DNA of 64,000 nucleotides from Nemertoderma westbladi (GCA_032718475.1 JAUCBJ010007841.1:1-64000); one strand, 5' to 3'; positions 1 to 12,520 are shown, counted from the stretch's first letter. Notes: generated by a model from the letters alone, not told the origin. Program-made: numbers and translations.

Positions 1-95
1 TAGTTACAGTTGAATTTTTGATGGTCATCAGTTGTTATTTGCGTCGATTTTCCCTGGAGCGGGATAAATCCCCCCCCCCCCCCCCCCCCCCCCAA
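1..95 (+). repeat. Dispersed repeat ending in a poly-C tract (copy 1)
   Basis: About 70 bp of unique sequence (ttatttgcgtcgattttccc, then ctggagcgggat) leads into 24 consecutive C at 70-93. A second copy of the same leader and C tract is at 26640-26727, so this is a dispersed repeat rather than a chance homopolymer. The left end is cut by the window. No coding potential is seen. Confidence 0.6.
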
Positions 96-560
96 TCCCA
101 CACACACACAGACCCCTATCTTCTCAGCGTTTTCTATTCGCCAACATAAGAGGAGCCTGTTTGATTGGCTTCTGCCTTATGGTGGCCTCGAATTCAACAG
201 ACTTAATTAAGAATAAAGAACTAACTAACCTGTGATGGGCGGTTGTAACAGACGTATATGTAGGATTCACACAGCGACGAACTTGATCCTCATCCATTGA
301 ATTGGTTAGTAATCGTTGTTTACTCGGAAAATCATCAATTAGAATACTTAGTCGTTGTACAGTAGTAAGTGAAAAGTGAAGTAACCAAGTTAAAAACCCC
401 GCAATAAAGTATAAAACCCTTCCTGTAAGTTTAAAACATAAAATTGGTAACTAAAAGCAACTGTGGCCAGAAAGTTGTTACCGGTAGCTTATCGGAAAAG
501 TAAAGGTTAATAATAATTATTACCTTTTCCTTCTCCAGTTGAGACTTCAGTCCAGTCTCC
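96..560. other. Intergenic, no gene seen
   Basis: A short CA run lies at about 100-110. The rest is AT-rich unique-looking sequence with no ORF of note, no recognised repeat and no RNA gene. Confidence 0.5.
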
Positions 561-1010
561 AGTCATATGGCATACATTTAGTATTAATATTCAATGTTTT
601 TATTCTCAGTGTATTTATTTTCTCAATGATTTTTTTCTCAGTGTATTTATTTTCTCAATGATTTTTTTCTCAAGATTTGATTGGTCATGCTTTTTTTTCT
701 CAACATCTGATTGGTCAAATCTAAAATAATTTTTTTCGCAATGTTTTTTTTCTCAATGTATTTATTTTCTCAATGTTTTTTTTTCTCAATGTATTTATTT
801 TCTCAATGTTTTTTTTCTCAATATCTGATTGGCCAGCCTTGCCTTTTTTTGCTTAATATCTGATTGGATAAACCCTGAATTTTTTTCTCAATATCCGATT
901 GGCTAATCCGCGTATTTATTTTCTCAATATCTGATTGGCTGAGCCCTGCCTTTTTTATCTCAATATCTGATTGGATAAACCGTGAATTTTTTTCTCAATA
1001 TCTGATTAGT
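561..1010 (+). repeat. Left inverted arm of a foldback-like element
   Basis: This arm is built of tandem short units of the type ctcaatgtatttattttctc, followed by longer units that each carry a CTGATTGG motif (ATTGG at about 681, 712, 828, 865, 898, 935 and 971). The outer edge (atttagtattaatattcaat) is the inverted counterpart of the outer edge of the arm at 2867-3606. The pair brackets the Ty3/gypsy remnant, giving a foldback-type architecture of about 3 kb. Long open frames on the opposite strand are low-complexity artefacts. Confidence 0.65.
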
Positions 1011-1389
1011 CGCACCTCCAGCTGTCTGCCTCTACAGCAGTACAATAGGTTCTTTTGCAATCTCTACTTATTGAACCGGTAGGCTAGGCCTGCCTGTTTG
1101 TTTGTTATTTCAGTATTCTTGGTTGTGGGTAGTTTTACCCGCAATGTAACTTCCTCGGTCACAACCTCGTGTTCTGATCATAAACTCAGCCACCAAACAA
1201 TTATCTCCTCCCTTTATCACCACGAACCTAAACAACCAAATTAATTGTGTATTATTACTAGTGTTGTGTCAGTACCAAATTTTTCAACCAGTACCAGTAC
1301 TGCATAATACCGACTCTACTGGTCGGACCTGTGCCAAAAATTTTTTATGGGAGTAAAATTGCCGCAAAAATCAATGCCTCATCATCCCC

Positions 1390-2589
1390 CAGACGGCCCG
1401 AGCCATCTCGTTGGAATGCATCCACACTCCCCATCAAGGGGTTGACAAATCCCTTCGGCGAGCCCGACAGTGCGTGTACTGGCCGGGCCTCACCAATGAC
1501 ATTCGGACATCCGTCGCCAGCTGTCTGTCGTGTCTTCGCCACCGATCGACCCCACCGAAGAAACCCTTCCTCCAGGAACCTCCCCCAACATGGATATTCG
1601 AAGACATATCCGCGGACTTTTTCATACCCGCTGGGTAATGGGCATGCGGAGGCAACTGTAAAGTCCCTCAAGAGCCTTCTAGATAAAGTAGGTGGCTCTC
1701 ACACCTCTGAGGCCTTTGCCGAGGGTCTCCTCTCACTCAGGAACAGCCAACGGGAGAGCGGTCTCTCTCCCGCTTTGCAGGACATTGCTTTCGCCGTGAG
1801 GACCAGCCAGTGCATAATCTTGTACTTTAGCAGCCTCATGGAGTGAATAAGCATGGTGGACAGCCCATGACTTTCTTGAGACGCATCTTAAAGAACACTG
1901 GCCTTGAAGATGCGGATGATCTAGCAAATGTCTTGGGTGATAGGGAGTTGTGGTGGCGCAATTTTGTCAAGAAGCCGGCACAGCATTCTTAAAAATGCAG
2001 CTGCAATGCAGCATGCCGATACTACTACTACTACTCTCTCCCGCTCAAGGCGTGTACGGCCACCCCCTCCGTTCTCGCGTCCCGCACACCACAGTGCATT
2101 TGCGGCGGACCACCAGGCCACACGGCGCTGACTCGATGAAGTTCTTCCACCACTACGTGGGCAACGCATTACCAACTATAACGAAGCGGCCCACAGCCTC
2201 CCGCCCCTCGCAGTTCATGACCACGTCGTGATACAAGACCCCCACTCCAAATGCTGGGACCGAAAGGGGATGGTCGTTGAGGCTGGGCCCAACCGTAGAT
2301 ACACGGTCAGGACCTCTTCCGGCCATAATATAAGTAGGAACCGTCGCTTCCTACTTCTCGACACTTCGACGCCACACTCCAGTGCCGCTCCGGCAACTCC
2401 CAGGATTCCCGACGACATTGCCACAACACACACACCCGTGGTGGAGATCAACCCCGCCGGGCTACCCAAAACTGTCAGATTTGACAATAATGTTACTACA
2501 CGCGAAATACCTACACGCACCCGCCGTTACCCTACTCGGCAGCATAAACCCCCACAGCGACTATAACTCATAACGAGCTAGAAGGGGGG
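1390..2589 (+). pseudogene. Ty3/gypsy integrase remnant, broken
   Basis: Three pieces of one integrase are visible. At 1411-1638 there is an H2C2 zinc-binding region (PHQGVDKSLRRARQCVYWPG, then CLSCL) and the start of the catalytic core. At about 1636-1774, in another frame, the end of the core is seen (NGHAEATVKSLKSLL). After a LINE insertion it resumes at 2046 with a SPAQGVYGHPLRS segment, and at about 2176-2566 with the C-terminal domain (VVIQDPHSKCWDRKG and RNRRFLLL). The middle of the core, including part of the DDE catalytic region, is deleted at about 1636. Several frame changes make it non-functional. A purine tract (gaagggggg) at 2581-2589 sits directly before the LTR and fits a polypurine primer site. 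No reverse transcriptase or 5' LTR remains in the window. Confidence 0.85.
1775..2033 (+). mobile_element. 5'-truncated LINE insertion with 12-bp target duplication
   Basis: This is the last 260 bp of the LINE family best preserved at 62624-63440: the end of the ORF (catggagtgaataagcatgg region), the conserved tail atgcagctgcaatgcagcat, and a short ACT microsatellite as the 3' tail. It is flanked by CTCTCTCCCGCT at 1763-1774 and again at 2034-2045. This is the target duplication expected of target-primed reverse transcription. It splits the Ty3/gypsy integrase remnant. Confidence 0.85.
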
Positions 2590-2866
2590 TGTAGTAACAT
2601 CCAGTGGTTCACACTTTTATATATTTCATTTTACATATATTCGGTGGCTGGTTACTAAAGTGACATTTACAGTGTACCCTGATTACGTTGGTTGCCTAGT
2701 GATATCAGCAGATCAGCTGATCACCAGTACTTATGTAGTACTGCACTTCGGCTTCCTAAAGCCTACACCTGTACACTTCTGCACTGCATTGTTTGACATA
2801 TGAATGCACAATATACCGATATGATATAGCCTCACGCTCACCCTTGAGTTATTCAATATCACTACA
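2590..2866 (+). mobile_element. Ty3/gypsy 3' LTR (277 bp)
   Basis: It starts TGTAGT directly after the purine tract and ends ACTACA, which are matching inverted LTR tips. It contains AT-rich promoter-like sequence and lies immediately downstream of the integrase C-terminus. No matching 5' LTR was found in the window. The foldback arm starts at the next base. Confidence 0.75.
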
Positions 2867-3606
2867 ATTGAGAAAAAAACATTGAGAAAATAAATACATT
2901 GAGAAAAAAAACATTGAGAAAAAAATTATTATAGATTTGACCAATCAGATGTTGAGAAGAAAAAGCATGACCAATCAAATATTGAGAAAAAAAAACATTT
3001 TGAAAATAAATACATTGAGAAAAAAAACATTGTGAAAATAAATGCATTGAGAAAAACATTGAGAAAATAAATACAATGAGAAAAAAAACATTGAGAAAAT
3101 AAATACATTGAGAAAAAAAACATTGAGAAAATAAATACATTGAGAAAAAAAACATTGTGAAAATAAATACATTGAGAAAAAACATTGAGAAAAAAATTAT
3201 TTTAGATTTGACCAATCAGATGTTGAGAAAAAAAAGCATGACAAATCAAATATTGAGAAAAAAACGATTGAGAAAAGAAATACATTGAGAAAAAAAAGAT
3301 TGAGAAAATAAATGCATTGAGAAAAAAAACATTGAGTAAATAAATACATTGAGAAAAAAACATTGAGAAAATAAATACATTGAGAAAAAAAACATTGAGA
3401 AAAAATTATCTTAGATTTGATCAATCAGATGTTGAGAAAAATAAGCATGACCAATCAAATATTGAGAAAAAAAACATTGAGAAAATAAATACATTGAGAA
3501 AAAATCATTGAGAAAATAAATGCATTGAGAAAAAAATCATTGAGAAAATAAATGCATTGAGAAAAAAAACATTAAATATTAATACTAAATATATTCCATA
3601 CAGTCA
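2867..3606 (-). repeat. Right inverted arm of a foldback-like element
   Basis: Tandem units of cattgagaaaataaatacat are interspersed with GACCAATCA segments (about 2941, 2971, 3211 and 3451), the inverted complement of the left arm. The outer end (attaatactaaatat, then attccatacagtc) mirrors the outer start of the left arm. The frames on the minus strand (repeated FIFSMFF-like strings) are products of the simple repeat and are not genes. Confidence 0.65.
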
Positions 3607-4974
3607 GTGCTAGCGTGTATGTCACAGTTACTACCTATTTAGTTACTTAACGGTAAGAATTTTTTATAATTCTTCTTCAACTAAATAATAGAGTGCAGCA
3701 TATGTAATATAATATAATCATTTAAAAGGATTGTATATGTATATGCCCGGTATTTCAGTCTCTTAACATGGAACTAATTAATTGTTGACAAAATTGTTCA
3801 AAATTTATTCTTGCGGGCTTCTGGCATATTTTAGATTATAGATTTATTTTGGATTTAAAAGGGGGTTAAACGACCTACACCTACCTACACACACCCCTAC
3901 ATCCCAATACACACTTTAAATAATGTTTACTATTTGTCGTTTATTGTTTTGGTTCCTTCAACCCGCCGCTGAAACCTGCTTCTGTACTAATCTGCCTACA
4001 AGTAAGTGTATAGTATAAGTCTAAGTATAAGTGTAGGCCTTTGTAGGTGTATGTGTAGTAGCCTTTACCCCCTATTATTGTCAAGGCGTATAAGAACAAA
4101 GGTCCCAGAACGCCTTGTTTAAAGTGTATAATGTTATGACCGTGGTAGGAAATAATGGTGTGGGGAAAAAGTGTGGGGAAATTGCAAAAATAGATTAAGA
4201 AGTTCTAACTCTCGCAAAAAGTACTTTCCTCACTGGTTGCATGAAGGCAACCTCGTAAAGTACAGTAAATATAGAAGATTAAGTATAGAAGATTCTGAAT
4301 ATAGAAGATTCAGTTACAAAGACTTAGTGCGCAATTCAGTGTCAGCTAAATTATTGGAAGCAAATCGTATAATGTCTACTAAATTTGGAAAATTTACTTA
4401 AAAATAAAAAAGCGACTGAGACCTTAAATATATTCAAATATTTACAAAACTAATATTTATTTAAAACAAATATTATATTTGTGTTTATTTCAACATGGAA
4501 TGTAAAGCACCTAGTTAATTCACTTTAATATTAAAACACAAGACATTGCCAACATTTATTACATCATTATTATTTTGCTGTATATTTTAATATGATTGTA
4601 GGATAATATGATTATGGATTTATTTCAATTGGCTAAGCAAACGTAAGAACAAATTAGTGTGTACTGTATTTAAACTATCGCAGAAACAATTATGGCATTT
4701 CTTTGTCTGCCATTGCGTCTTGCAGATTAACTCATAATATATTATTATACTTACTGATTGCTGGGTGACCTAAAATTAAACTACACTTGTGAGGGAGAAT
4801 TCTGTAAATATTAAAACCATATTTTATGAAACCATATTAAGTTTAAATTATTAAAAAAAAATTAAATCGTTTCGCTACTTCAGTAAATAATATGAACAAT
4901 TTTATCAATTAGTAACATTTATAATTGCATTAGTGTCGTCCGGGAGTGGAACAAGATATGCATAGGAGAGGAAT
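3607..4974. other. Intergenic, no gene seen
   Basis: AT-rich. A segment at about 3935-4012 (tcgtttattgttttggttcc, then acaagtaagtgta) resembles 24236-24330 and is probably a degenerate dispersed repeat. The 76-residue ORF at 4171-4401 has no recognisable domain and I do not call it a gene. Confidence 0.5.
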
Positions 4975-5222
4975 TGGCACCCGCGTGTTAGCCAAGGGGG
5001 CAGCAAATGACTTTTGAATTTTGTCGGGCACAGCTTTGCAAAGTCAGCAATGACGTCCAGGTGGGATCGAACTGCTGACCTTCGAGTTGGAAGTCTAACG
5101 CTCTAACCATTAAGCTAGCGGCTCTGGTAAAAAGATAGACCTGGAAATATTATCTGATACCTTTTATATCCACCATTTACCTCCTCATGGCCTCCCATCT
5201 ATCTATACCATCATATGCTACA
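4975..5222 (-). repeat. tRNA-containing dispersed repeat (copy, minus)
   Basis: On the minus strand this reads a non-tRNA segment (gaggaggtaaat, then aggtctatc) followed by a tRNA-like block with an A-box-like AGCTTAATGG (near 5100-5115) and a B-box-like AGTTCGATCCC (near 5070). Related copies are at 13757-14405 and 27093-27272. The tRNA-like block lies in the 3' half and not at the 5' end, unlike a standard tRNA-derived SINE. Acceptor-stem pairing is poor, so it is not a functional tRNA gene. Confidence 0.65.
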
Positions 5223-7733
5223 CTCATTCACTCCGATAATAAATTATAAAACAATTTGGATTTAGGCGCCCCAAAGTACATTTTACTAAGTTTCAAAACC
5301 GCTCTCTTTGCTCGCGTTTTAACTGATTTCATATAAAGCGGATGTTTGGTCAACCTATTGTTACTTGACAGACGATTCCCTATTCTAAATCAATTATTGC
5401 GGCAAACAATATGTTGTTTCGGTTTCCGAATATATGTTATTCTACTTATATTTAAAATATTGCAAAATATGAACATCATTTTTATATTTTTTGGGCTCGT
5501 TTCAAAGTGGGTGAGGTGAGGGGGTGTCATCAATCACTTTTCGGTGTAACTGTCTCTCACTACTTTCTAGAATTACATACTAATTCAATAAAAGAAGACT
5601 AGAAGGCGAAGACGTAGTAGCAAATAACATAGCTGGAACTACGAACTGCAAATATCATGAGAAGTGTTATTATTATATTCCTGAAAGGCAGAGAAGCCTT
5701 ACTCCCAAGGTTCTATACTGTCTCTGTCTTACAGTAGACGCACCAGTTGCAAAAATGTCTAATTAATTCAACCCGGTAGCATACCTCAGTCATCCCAGCT
5801 GGATTGCTAACCATCTGCTTGTTTAGGGTTCTTAGATTATCCTAACAAAATCCCAGCTGTTTCTGTTATTATTTATTAGGAGCCCGCTCGACAGGCGGGA
5901 TACTTACTGTAAGAATCTCAGGGATACTTACTGTAAAAATCTCAGGATATATAACACTGACTGACTGACTGACTGATAATTATCTAGGTTCAGGCACTTC
6001 CTGCCTGGCGATTTTGTTGAAATTTTACAAGTAAATTGCTTTGGTGGTTCATAATCGCGTTACAAAATATCAGATCAATTCAATGTGTGGTATTCGATAT
6101 ATTTCGTTTTTTTGAAATTATTTTGTCGCGAAATTAAAAGCAATGGTAAAGTAACAACTCCTCCCTGAGCTGCAACAGCTATATAGCTGTGTAGTAATGG
6201 TTGAGTACAGGGCTGCCTGAAATAGAATTCCATCAAGGCAGAATTTCTTGACTACACTCTTCCTGCTGTTGGCTGCTGTCTGAGTTTACACATCCTTTAT
6301 CAGCTCTCAGGGATAGGCAGAAAATAGTTGAGTTGTCAATAAACAAAATAAAATATACCACTGCAGTAGGATTATATTATTATTCCACGAATCATTGGGC
6401 TGATTATTTTGTATAGGATATATGTAGAATGTTCTTAAAAATAATATTCTTATTTTTATTATTACATAGGATTAGCATTATTTTTTAGCTGAAGCATTAA
6501 TAGTGTAAATTAATTTAATTATATTTTAATACCATTACTACATTGGCATACTGTAAGATAAGTTTTAACATTTCTTACAAATAGGGGTGCGAGCATAAAA
6601 CGCAAATCACGCAAATTTAAAAGAACCGGGTGTGTTGTCATAGCAAAGTTTCATTTTTTATTATGTGGGACGAGCCACAAAGTCAGATAGCCCCACGCCT
6701 TATAGTTTAGACAATTGTTTAGTTTACTTACTGCTGACCGACAAGGTTTATTTCTAATAGTCTTTTAATAGGCTTCTTCCCCCGGGCTCCTTCCAGCCAG
6801 CTTGCTGGCTTTCTAGATGTATTATTATAGTTGTCAGCCGTTCACTGATTGCATGTAACGTCTAGGTCCTGTTGCTTTTTAGTTTTTTACATACTTTGGT
6901 ACTGACACACCTACCGGTAAGGTAAGTTTTTTACATAACGTACTTGATAATAAATAAATATAATTATTAATTATTGGTTTTCAAGCTTCTACTTCAATAA
7001 TTATTTATTCCGTTGTCATGACATTGCATCTTAGCAAACTATCCTCTTTCTTAAAATGTATTGGCTGATACTAGATTAATCCTTTGCCCATCCTTGGCTG
7101 TATCTCGCATTTAGGGTGAGCTTAGCTTATCGATCTGCAACGCAACAAGCCACCTTTATGGGAAGTTAAAATTCATGATGGGGGCTGCAGCGCTGATTGT
7201 CGACATTATATTCAACTTATTAACTAATTACCATATCAAAGTCAATCAAAAATGGATTGACATATTATATAAATAGTAATGTGAAATTTAAATTAAAATA
7301 TGTGCGCTAAAGAATAGCGTATGTAAAGGCTTTTAACAAAACAATGTTCCTTTCGCATTTTCTGTGTGTTGTGTAGGCACTAAAATAATTACTAGAAACG
7401 ACGTGAAATGAAACTGCCTCTTTATCATAATAACCTTGTCCATTTGTGTCGGTGGTAAGATAAAACGACACGTCTGGTGGAATTCGATGTCTTAAAGAAC
7501 CACAACAATAAAAATTCGCATAAGTTTTCAGCATTTCGCAGCTTTTTCGCATAAGGTTCAAAGTGTACAAAGAGTTGGTGAATGCTGTGTGGGAGGATGG
7601 CCACGGTGTTTCTTTACTTCCAAATATAACGATAAATCTCTGGATATCACAAAACCAACTCGAATTAAAAGTCCGTCTCTAGCCCTGTTGGATCACATCA
7701 TAAACATTATCAATATTTATTCTAGTTCTAGGA
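5223..7733. other. Intergenic, no gene seen
   Basis: AT-rich sequence with a short (CTGA)n microsatellite at about 5948-5968. Just before it is a two-fold repeat of the phrase ggatacttactgtaa. No convincing ORF or RNA gene is seen. The 87-residue minus ORF at 7307-7570 has no recognisable domain. Confidence 0.5.
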
Positions 7734-8990
7734 CCCCCCCCCCCCCCCCCCCCACCATGTTCACGTTTGTACCCGATGTGGTACCATTTGTACTACCCGG
7801 GCGCGTGGTCACGTTTGTCCCCGATGTGGTACCATTTGTACTACCCAGGCGCGTGGTCACGTTTTTACCCGATGTGGTACCATTTGTACTACCCGGGCGC
7901 GTGGTCACGTTTGTACCCGATGTGGTACCATTTGTACTACCCGGGCGCGTGGTCACGTTTGTACCCGATGTGGTACCATTTGTACTACCCGGGCGCGTGG
8001 TCACGTTTGTACCCGATGTGATACCATTTGTACTACCCGGGCGCGTGGTCACGTTTGTACCCGATGTGGTACCATTTGTACTACCCGTGCATGTGGTCAC
8101 GTTTGTACCCGATGTGGTACCATTTGTACTACCCAGGCGCGTGGTCATGTTTATACACGATGTGGTACCATTTTAATACCCGGGCGCGTGTTCACGTTTG
8201 TACCCGATGTGGTACCATTTGTACTACCCGGGCGCGTGGTCACGTTTGTACCCGATGGGGTACCATTTGTACTACCCAGGCGCGTGGTCACGTTTGTACC
8301 CGATGGGGTACCATTTGTACTACCCGGTCGCGTGGTCACTTGTACCTGATGGGGTACCATTTGTACTACCCGGGCGCGTGTCACGTTTGTACCTCATGGG
8401 GTACCATTTGTAATACCCAGGCGCGGGTCACGTTTGTACCCCATGGGGTACCATTTTAATACCCGGGCGCGTGTTCACGTTTGTACCCGATGTGGTACCA
8501 TTTGTACTACCCGGGCGCGTGGTCATGTTTATACCCGATGGGGTACCATTTTAATACCCGGGCGCGTGTTCACGTTTGTACCCGATGGGGTACCATTTGT
8601 ACTACCCAGGCGCGTGGTCACGTTTGTACCCGATGGGGTACCATTTGTACTACCCGGTCGCGTGGTCACTTGTACCTGATGGGGTACCCAATTTGTACTA
8701 CCCGGGCGCATGTCACGTTTGTACCTCATGGGGTACCATTTGTAATACCCAGGCGCGGGTCACGTTTGTACCCCATGGGGTACCATTTTTACTACCCGGT
8801 CGCGTGGTCACTTGTACCTGATGGGGTACCATTTGTACTACCCGGGCGCGGGTCACGTTTGTACCCCATGGGGTACCATTTTTACAACCCGGGCGCGGGT
8901 CACATTTGTACCCGATGAGGTACCATTTGTACTACCCGGGCGCGGGTCACGTTTGTATGCGATGGGTTGCCATTTTTACATCCGAGTCGC
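7734..8990. repeat. Poly-C tract followed by a 48-bp GC-rich minisatellite, about 25 copies
   Basis: After 20 C (7734-7753), a 48-bp unit is repeated about 25 times: gtttgtacccgatgtggtac, catttgtactacccgggcgc, gtggtcac. Early units are nearly identical. Later ones diverge (gatgtgg to gatgggg, cgcgtgg to cgcggg) and a block of several units recurs (about 8145-8450 against 8520-8790), which is higher-order structure. Because 48 is a multiple of three, several frames on both strands stay open (for instance a 16-residue VPDVVPFVLPGRVVTF repeat). No frame has independent coding evidence. Each unit contains the palindromes GGTACC and, mostly, CCCGGG. Confidence 0.9.
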
Positions 8991-11664
8991 AGTGACCTTT
9001 TTGTATCATCTGGACGCGGTGCTACGTAATTCAAATGCAGGACATAAAAATCATAATAGTAAAATATTTTCAAATTTGGATCATTCAAACTAATAAGATT
9101 CTAATTGTCATTATCATCATCACCTCAAAAATACATGTGCCACTTAACTATTAAAATATAAGACAAAGTCGTTCCTTACATATTCCATAATTAGCATTAA
9201 TAATATACTTTGAATTATATAATAAAATTATAAGTTAAAAAAAAAATAATAAATCACAGTCATCTTTAAATTACAATCGAATTACTACCATGTTAATACT
9301 ATATAGTCTAGTTCTCCTAATCTTCCTATTCTTCTATCGGCTCCTCTTGTTCTACACATCTACAAGCACTGCTATCGGGCTGCTCTCCAATACCCAATAT
9401 ATTTTTATCTTACGTATAATTGTAATGAGTTTCTATTTGTAATATAATTGGTCAAAATAAACACTGAATCAAATATCCCACGCACAGGCTGAAACTGAAT
9501 GGGTCTAAACGTAGAGAGCGTCAAAAAAGCAGACAATGCTTCATCGCAGTTTTACTCAACGCTCAACCAATCAGTCGGAAATAGGCAGAGAGCAGATTGA
9601 TGCTGTAGAATGGCTATCAATTAATTTGCTACCCGAAGAAAAGAGACTTCAACCAACTTCAACTAAAAGTAGAAACTGTAGCTGATCGCTTGGGTGATCA
9701 GCTGGGTGATCGCCACACATAATAACCATACATATCATTACATAATATTCTGTAAGTTTTTATACGTTCTATCTAAATCAAATATTACTGTAATATAATT
9801 ACTGATAAACACCACAATACAACAATACAAATGTATACGGTGGGGTGTTAAGGCTTAAAATACGTTATCTATGGCCACGCGAAGACAAAAAAGTAAACAC
9901 GACATACAGTGATGTAATTAGTAATATGTGACAGCCCCTAGAGTAAATTACGACGTTACAATAAAATCTTCAAGAAAATCTATGGGAAATCCCAGTAGGT
10001 CAATGTTATTACGTTTTATTTGTAAAATTTCAGCACAAAGACTAAACCTTCCACTCATTATAATAGTCTAATGGCACATACGACTGGCGACTTGTTATAT
10101 AAATTGTCTATAATTACAAAAATTTACAATGTTCCGGAGATTAAGTCGATTTGTGGAAGCACAACCATTAAGACAAAGATCACTAAGGAAACCAATAATA
10201 CCGTGTTTCGGTGAATTAAGAGTTGAGGCAATAAAATATATAAACCGAGAAACTAACATTAACATCATATCTAAAAATGGCACTAAATGTTAAAATAATT
10301 TTCGCTTTACAAAGTGCTAAAGAGTGCTAAAGGGCGTCAGAAATTCGAGAAGAATATAACTCGAAAAGGAACATCAAAACGGGCATAGAAAATAGAAAAA
10401 GGTATGACAAGCGCAAACACTCATAATTTTCGGATTAATTATTTATTTTTTCAATTATCGTTTCGTATATGACGTTCAATATTTGTCTTGTTAAAGCAAA
10501 TATCTGCTAGTAGATTGACAAGAGAGGAGGCTGGTTAATTATTAATTACTCATTTCAGCATACAATCCAAAGGGAATAATACTGAATATTAATGAAGTTG
10601 TTTTATATGGGTGTTTGTGGTGTAATTGACTGCTACTCTATATTCACTTGCTCTATAGAGCAAAGGGGTTCTCATAATTAATTGCTATTTAAGTTTACCA
10701 ATTTAATTTATAAACATTTATTTATAATAAATATTAATGAAGACCGTTTTCAACAGAATGATGTAGGCCTACCATACTAAATTTATTTCACAAAAATGGC
10801 GTGATGAGATGAGAGGGTTGAAGGAGAATTGTTCTTATGAAAGTGAGAAAGTGACATGAAGCTAAAAATCCCCAAAACGATGTGAAAACAGATTATATTT
10901 TATAATAAGATATAAAAAATAAAAAAATAAAAAAATTAACGAGTTTTAATCCATTTTATCTGTTGGTGATACTAGCAATGCGGTCCTCAAAGTCCGTAAA
11001 AGGAAATGTTTGAAAGAAGTTTAATAAACTAAAGCTCTGCTCTGCTCTGCAAAGTAAAGCTAATATTGTGGGAAAATCTCAAGGGAACGATTATGTGTAA
11101 TGAGTGGATTTACGATAAGCCCTAAGAGCTAAATAATGTTGCTAAATGTTGGTTGGTGATTGGGGGAAGGACATATTTCATGGATGCCCCAGTCTAATTA
11201 ATTATGGTCAAATTGGTTGTAATCAGTTGGTTTGGGGAAGGGATGGGTGAACTAGGATGGGATCAGGTGTAATTATTAAAATTCATTTATCAGACACACC
11301 GACCAAACCAGCGTTCATATTATACTTGTTAATTTCCGTGTAAGCACCCCTCCCACCCCTACCCACCCGCATGTAATGTTCTTTTATCCCCCTTTGCTAT
11401 ACTAACATTTTATCTCAAAATTATTGCTTATTGATTGCCGTTTATGGTAAAAGTAATTCCGATTGTATATCTTATCTTACTAGTTTTATGGTTCTACTAG
11501 TTAATAGTTATCCGCTAACGCATTTACATGACTTAATAGTCCATCCATCGATTGAATGTTGTCACGATCGATCTTCTTATTGTCTTATTGGTCCATCTTT
11601 ACATTCAGACGCGTTCTGCTATTCCCCAACAATGGAAGCATCTTTCACAAAGCTGGATAACTGC
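8991..11664. other. Intergenic, no gene seen
   Basis: AT-rich sequence with no recognisable repeat family, RNA gene or supported ORF. The ORFs at 10095-10283 (minus) and 11431-11670 (plus) show no domain. Confidence 0.5.
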
Positions 11665-12065
11665 TGCTAAGCTATCCCCAATGTCTCTCTTAGTAAACCA
11701 CGATCATCAGCAAAGTCAAGATCTGTTAGATGTTCTGTTGGGGACCCACAACTACGGCTACCTGAAGGTGGAGATATTTCCACCCCATCAGCATTGTGAT
11801 ATATCGAGATATCGAGAATGTGTCTGTGTCTCCATCGGTAGTGGATACGAAGGTTGTGGAACAGTCCGAACTGATCTGATTGCATTAATATTGCACAATT
11901 CTATTGGGTATCCCAATATTCCTTCTTATTGGGTATGCGTTAGCGTGATATAGAATTTAAGGCCTTGAAGAAATCCACAAATATGACAGCCAAACGTCTG
12001 TCTTTCTTTGTAGACACTTCATCAATAATCTTTCTAGCTTCTAAATGACAGAAATGGCACAAATG
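11665..12065 (-). pseudogene. LINE reverse transcriptase fragment
   Basis: Read on the minus strand, 12060-11950 translates to a segment with IFVDFFKALNS, matching the conserved FVDFKKAFDS-type motif of LINE reverse transcriptases. 11885-11667 contains HLTDLDFADDRGLL, the catalytic F/YADD box. The glycine/serine-rich stretch before the box matches the LINE at 42225-42296, so it belongs to the same family. Frames are broken between the two motifs, so it is a decayed copy. Confidence 0.75.
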
Positions 12066-12339
12066 TAGGCTCTAATATGGGTGATGCGCGGCTATTGGCA
12101 TTCCAGATAAGAGGGTGGTTCTCTTGGCGCAATCATAATTAAACAATCTTCAGGATTAAATCAACTCCGCATAATATGTTTACTCTTATGAGTATCATGA
12201 ATGCTTGTGATAGCAAAAGAATCAGCAACATGAGCTACTTGTGTTGTGTTCCTATTATCGTTACCCTCCAAAAGGCCAATGTCTCTAAGGCTGATATCGC
12301 ATAGTAGGTCCCGTCCCTAATTAAAGATTGTGAACGGGC

Positions 12340-12520
12340 TGGTCACTGCTAAAGTAATGTCCTACAAAGCGAAGGCGGCTCAGTTAAAGTGTTAAGCATG
12401 CGACATACGGGTGAGGGAGCTAATGAAACACCTCCAATGTTGCAGTGTCTGATTTTAGATGTGTTCATTGTACTTTAGACAATGAACCCGGCGTAACATT
12501 CTTGTATAAGTGCCATGCAG
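12340..12520 (-). pseudogene. LINE 3' ORF fragment
   Basis: The sequence tacaaagcgaaggcggc, then cacctccaatgttg, then caatgaacccggcgtaacat is the reverse complement of the RT C-terminal region of the LINE at 63050-63200. It is degenerate and has no intact frame. It lies beside, but out of order with, the RT fragment at 11665-12065, so it is probably a separate insertion. Confidence 0.7.

Noticed and set aside
2862-3424. Phe/Ser/Met-rich membrane-like ORFs on the minus strand
   Set aside because: They are translations of the cattgagaaaataaat simple repeat in the foldback arm.
7755-8990. CRISPR-like array or repeat-protein gene
   Set aside because: Repeats are directly adjacent with no unique spacers. 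Open frames on both strands follow from the 48-bp period. The host is eukaryotic.
11431-11953. Plus-strand ORFs as host exons
   Set aside because: The minus strand carries a recognisable LINE FADD box over part of the same interval; no splice-site or domain support on the plus strand.
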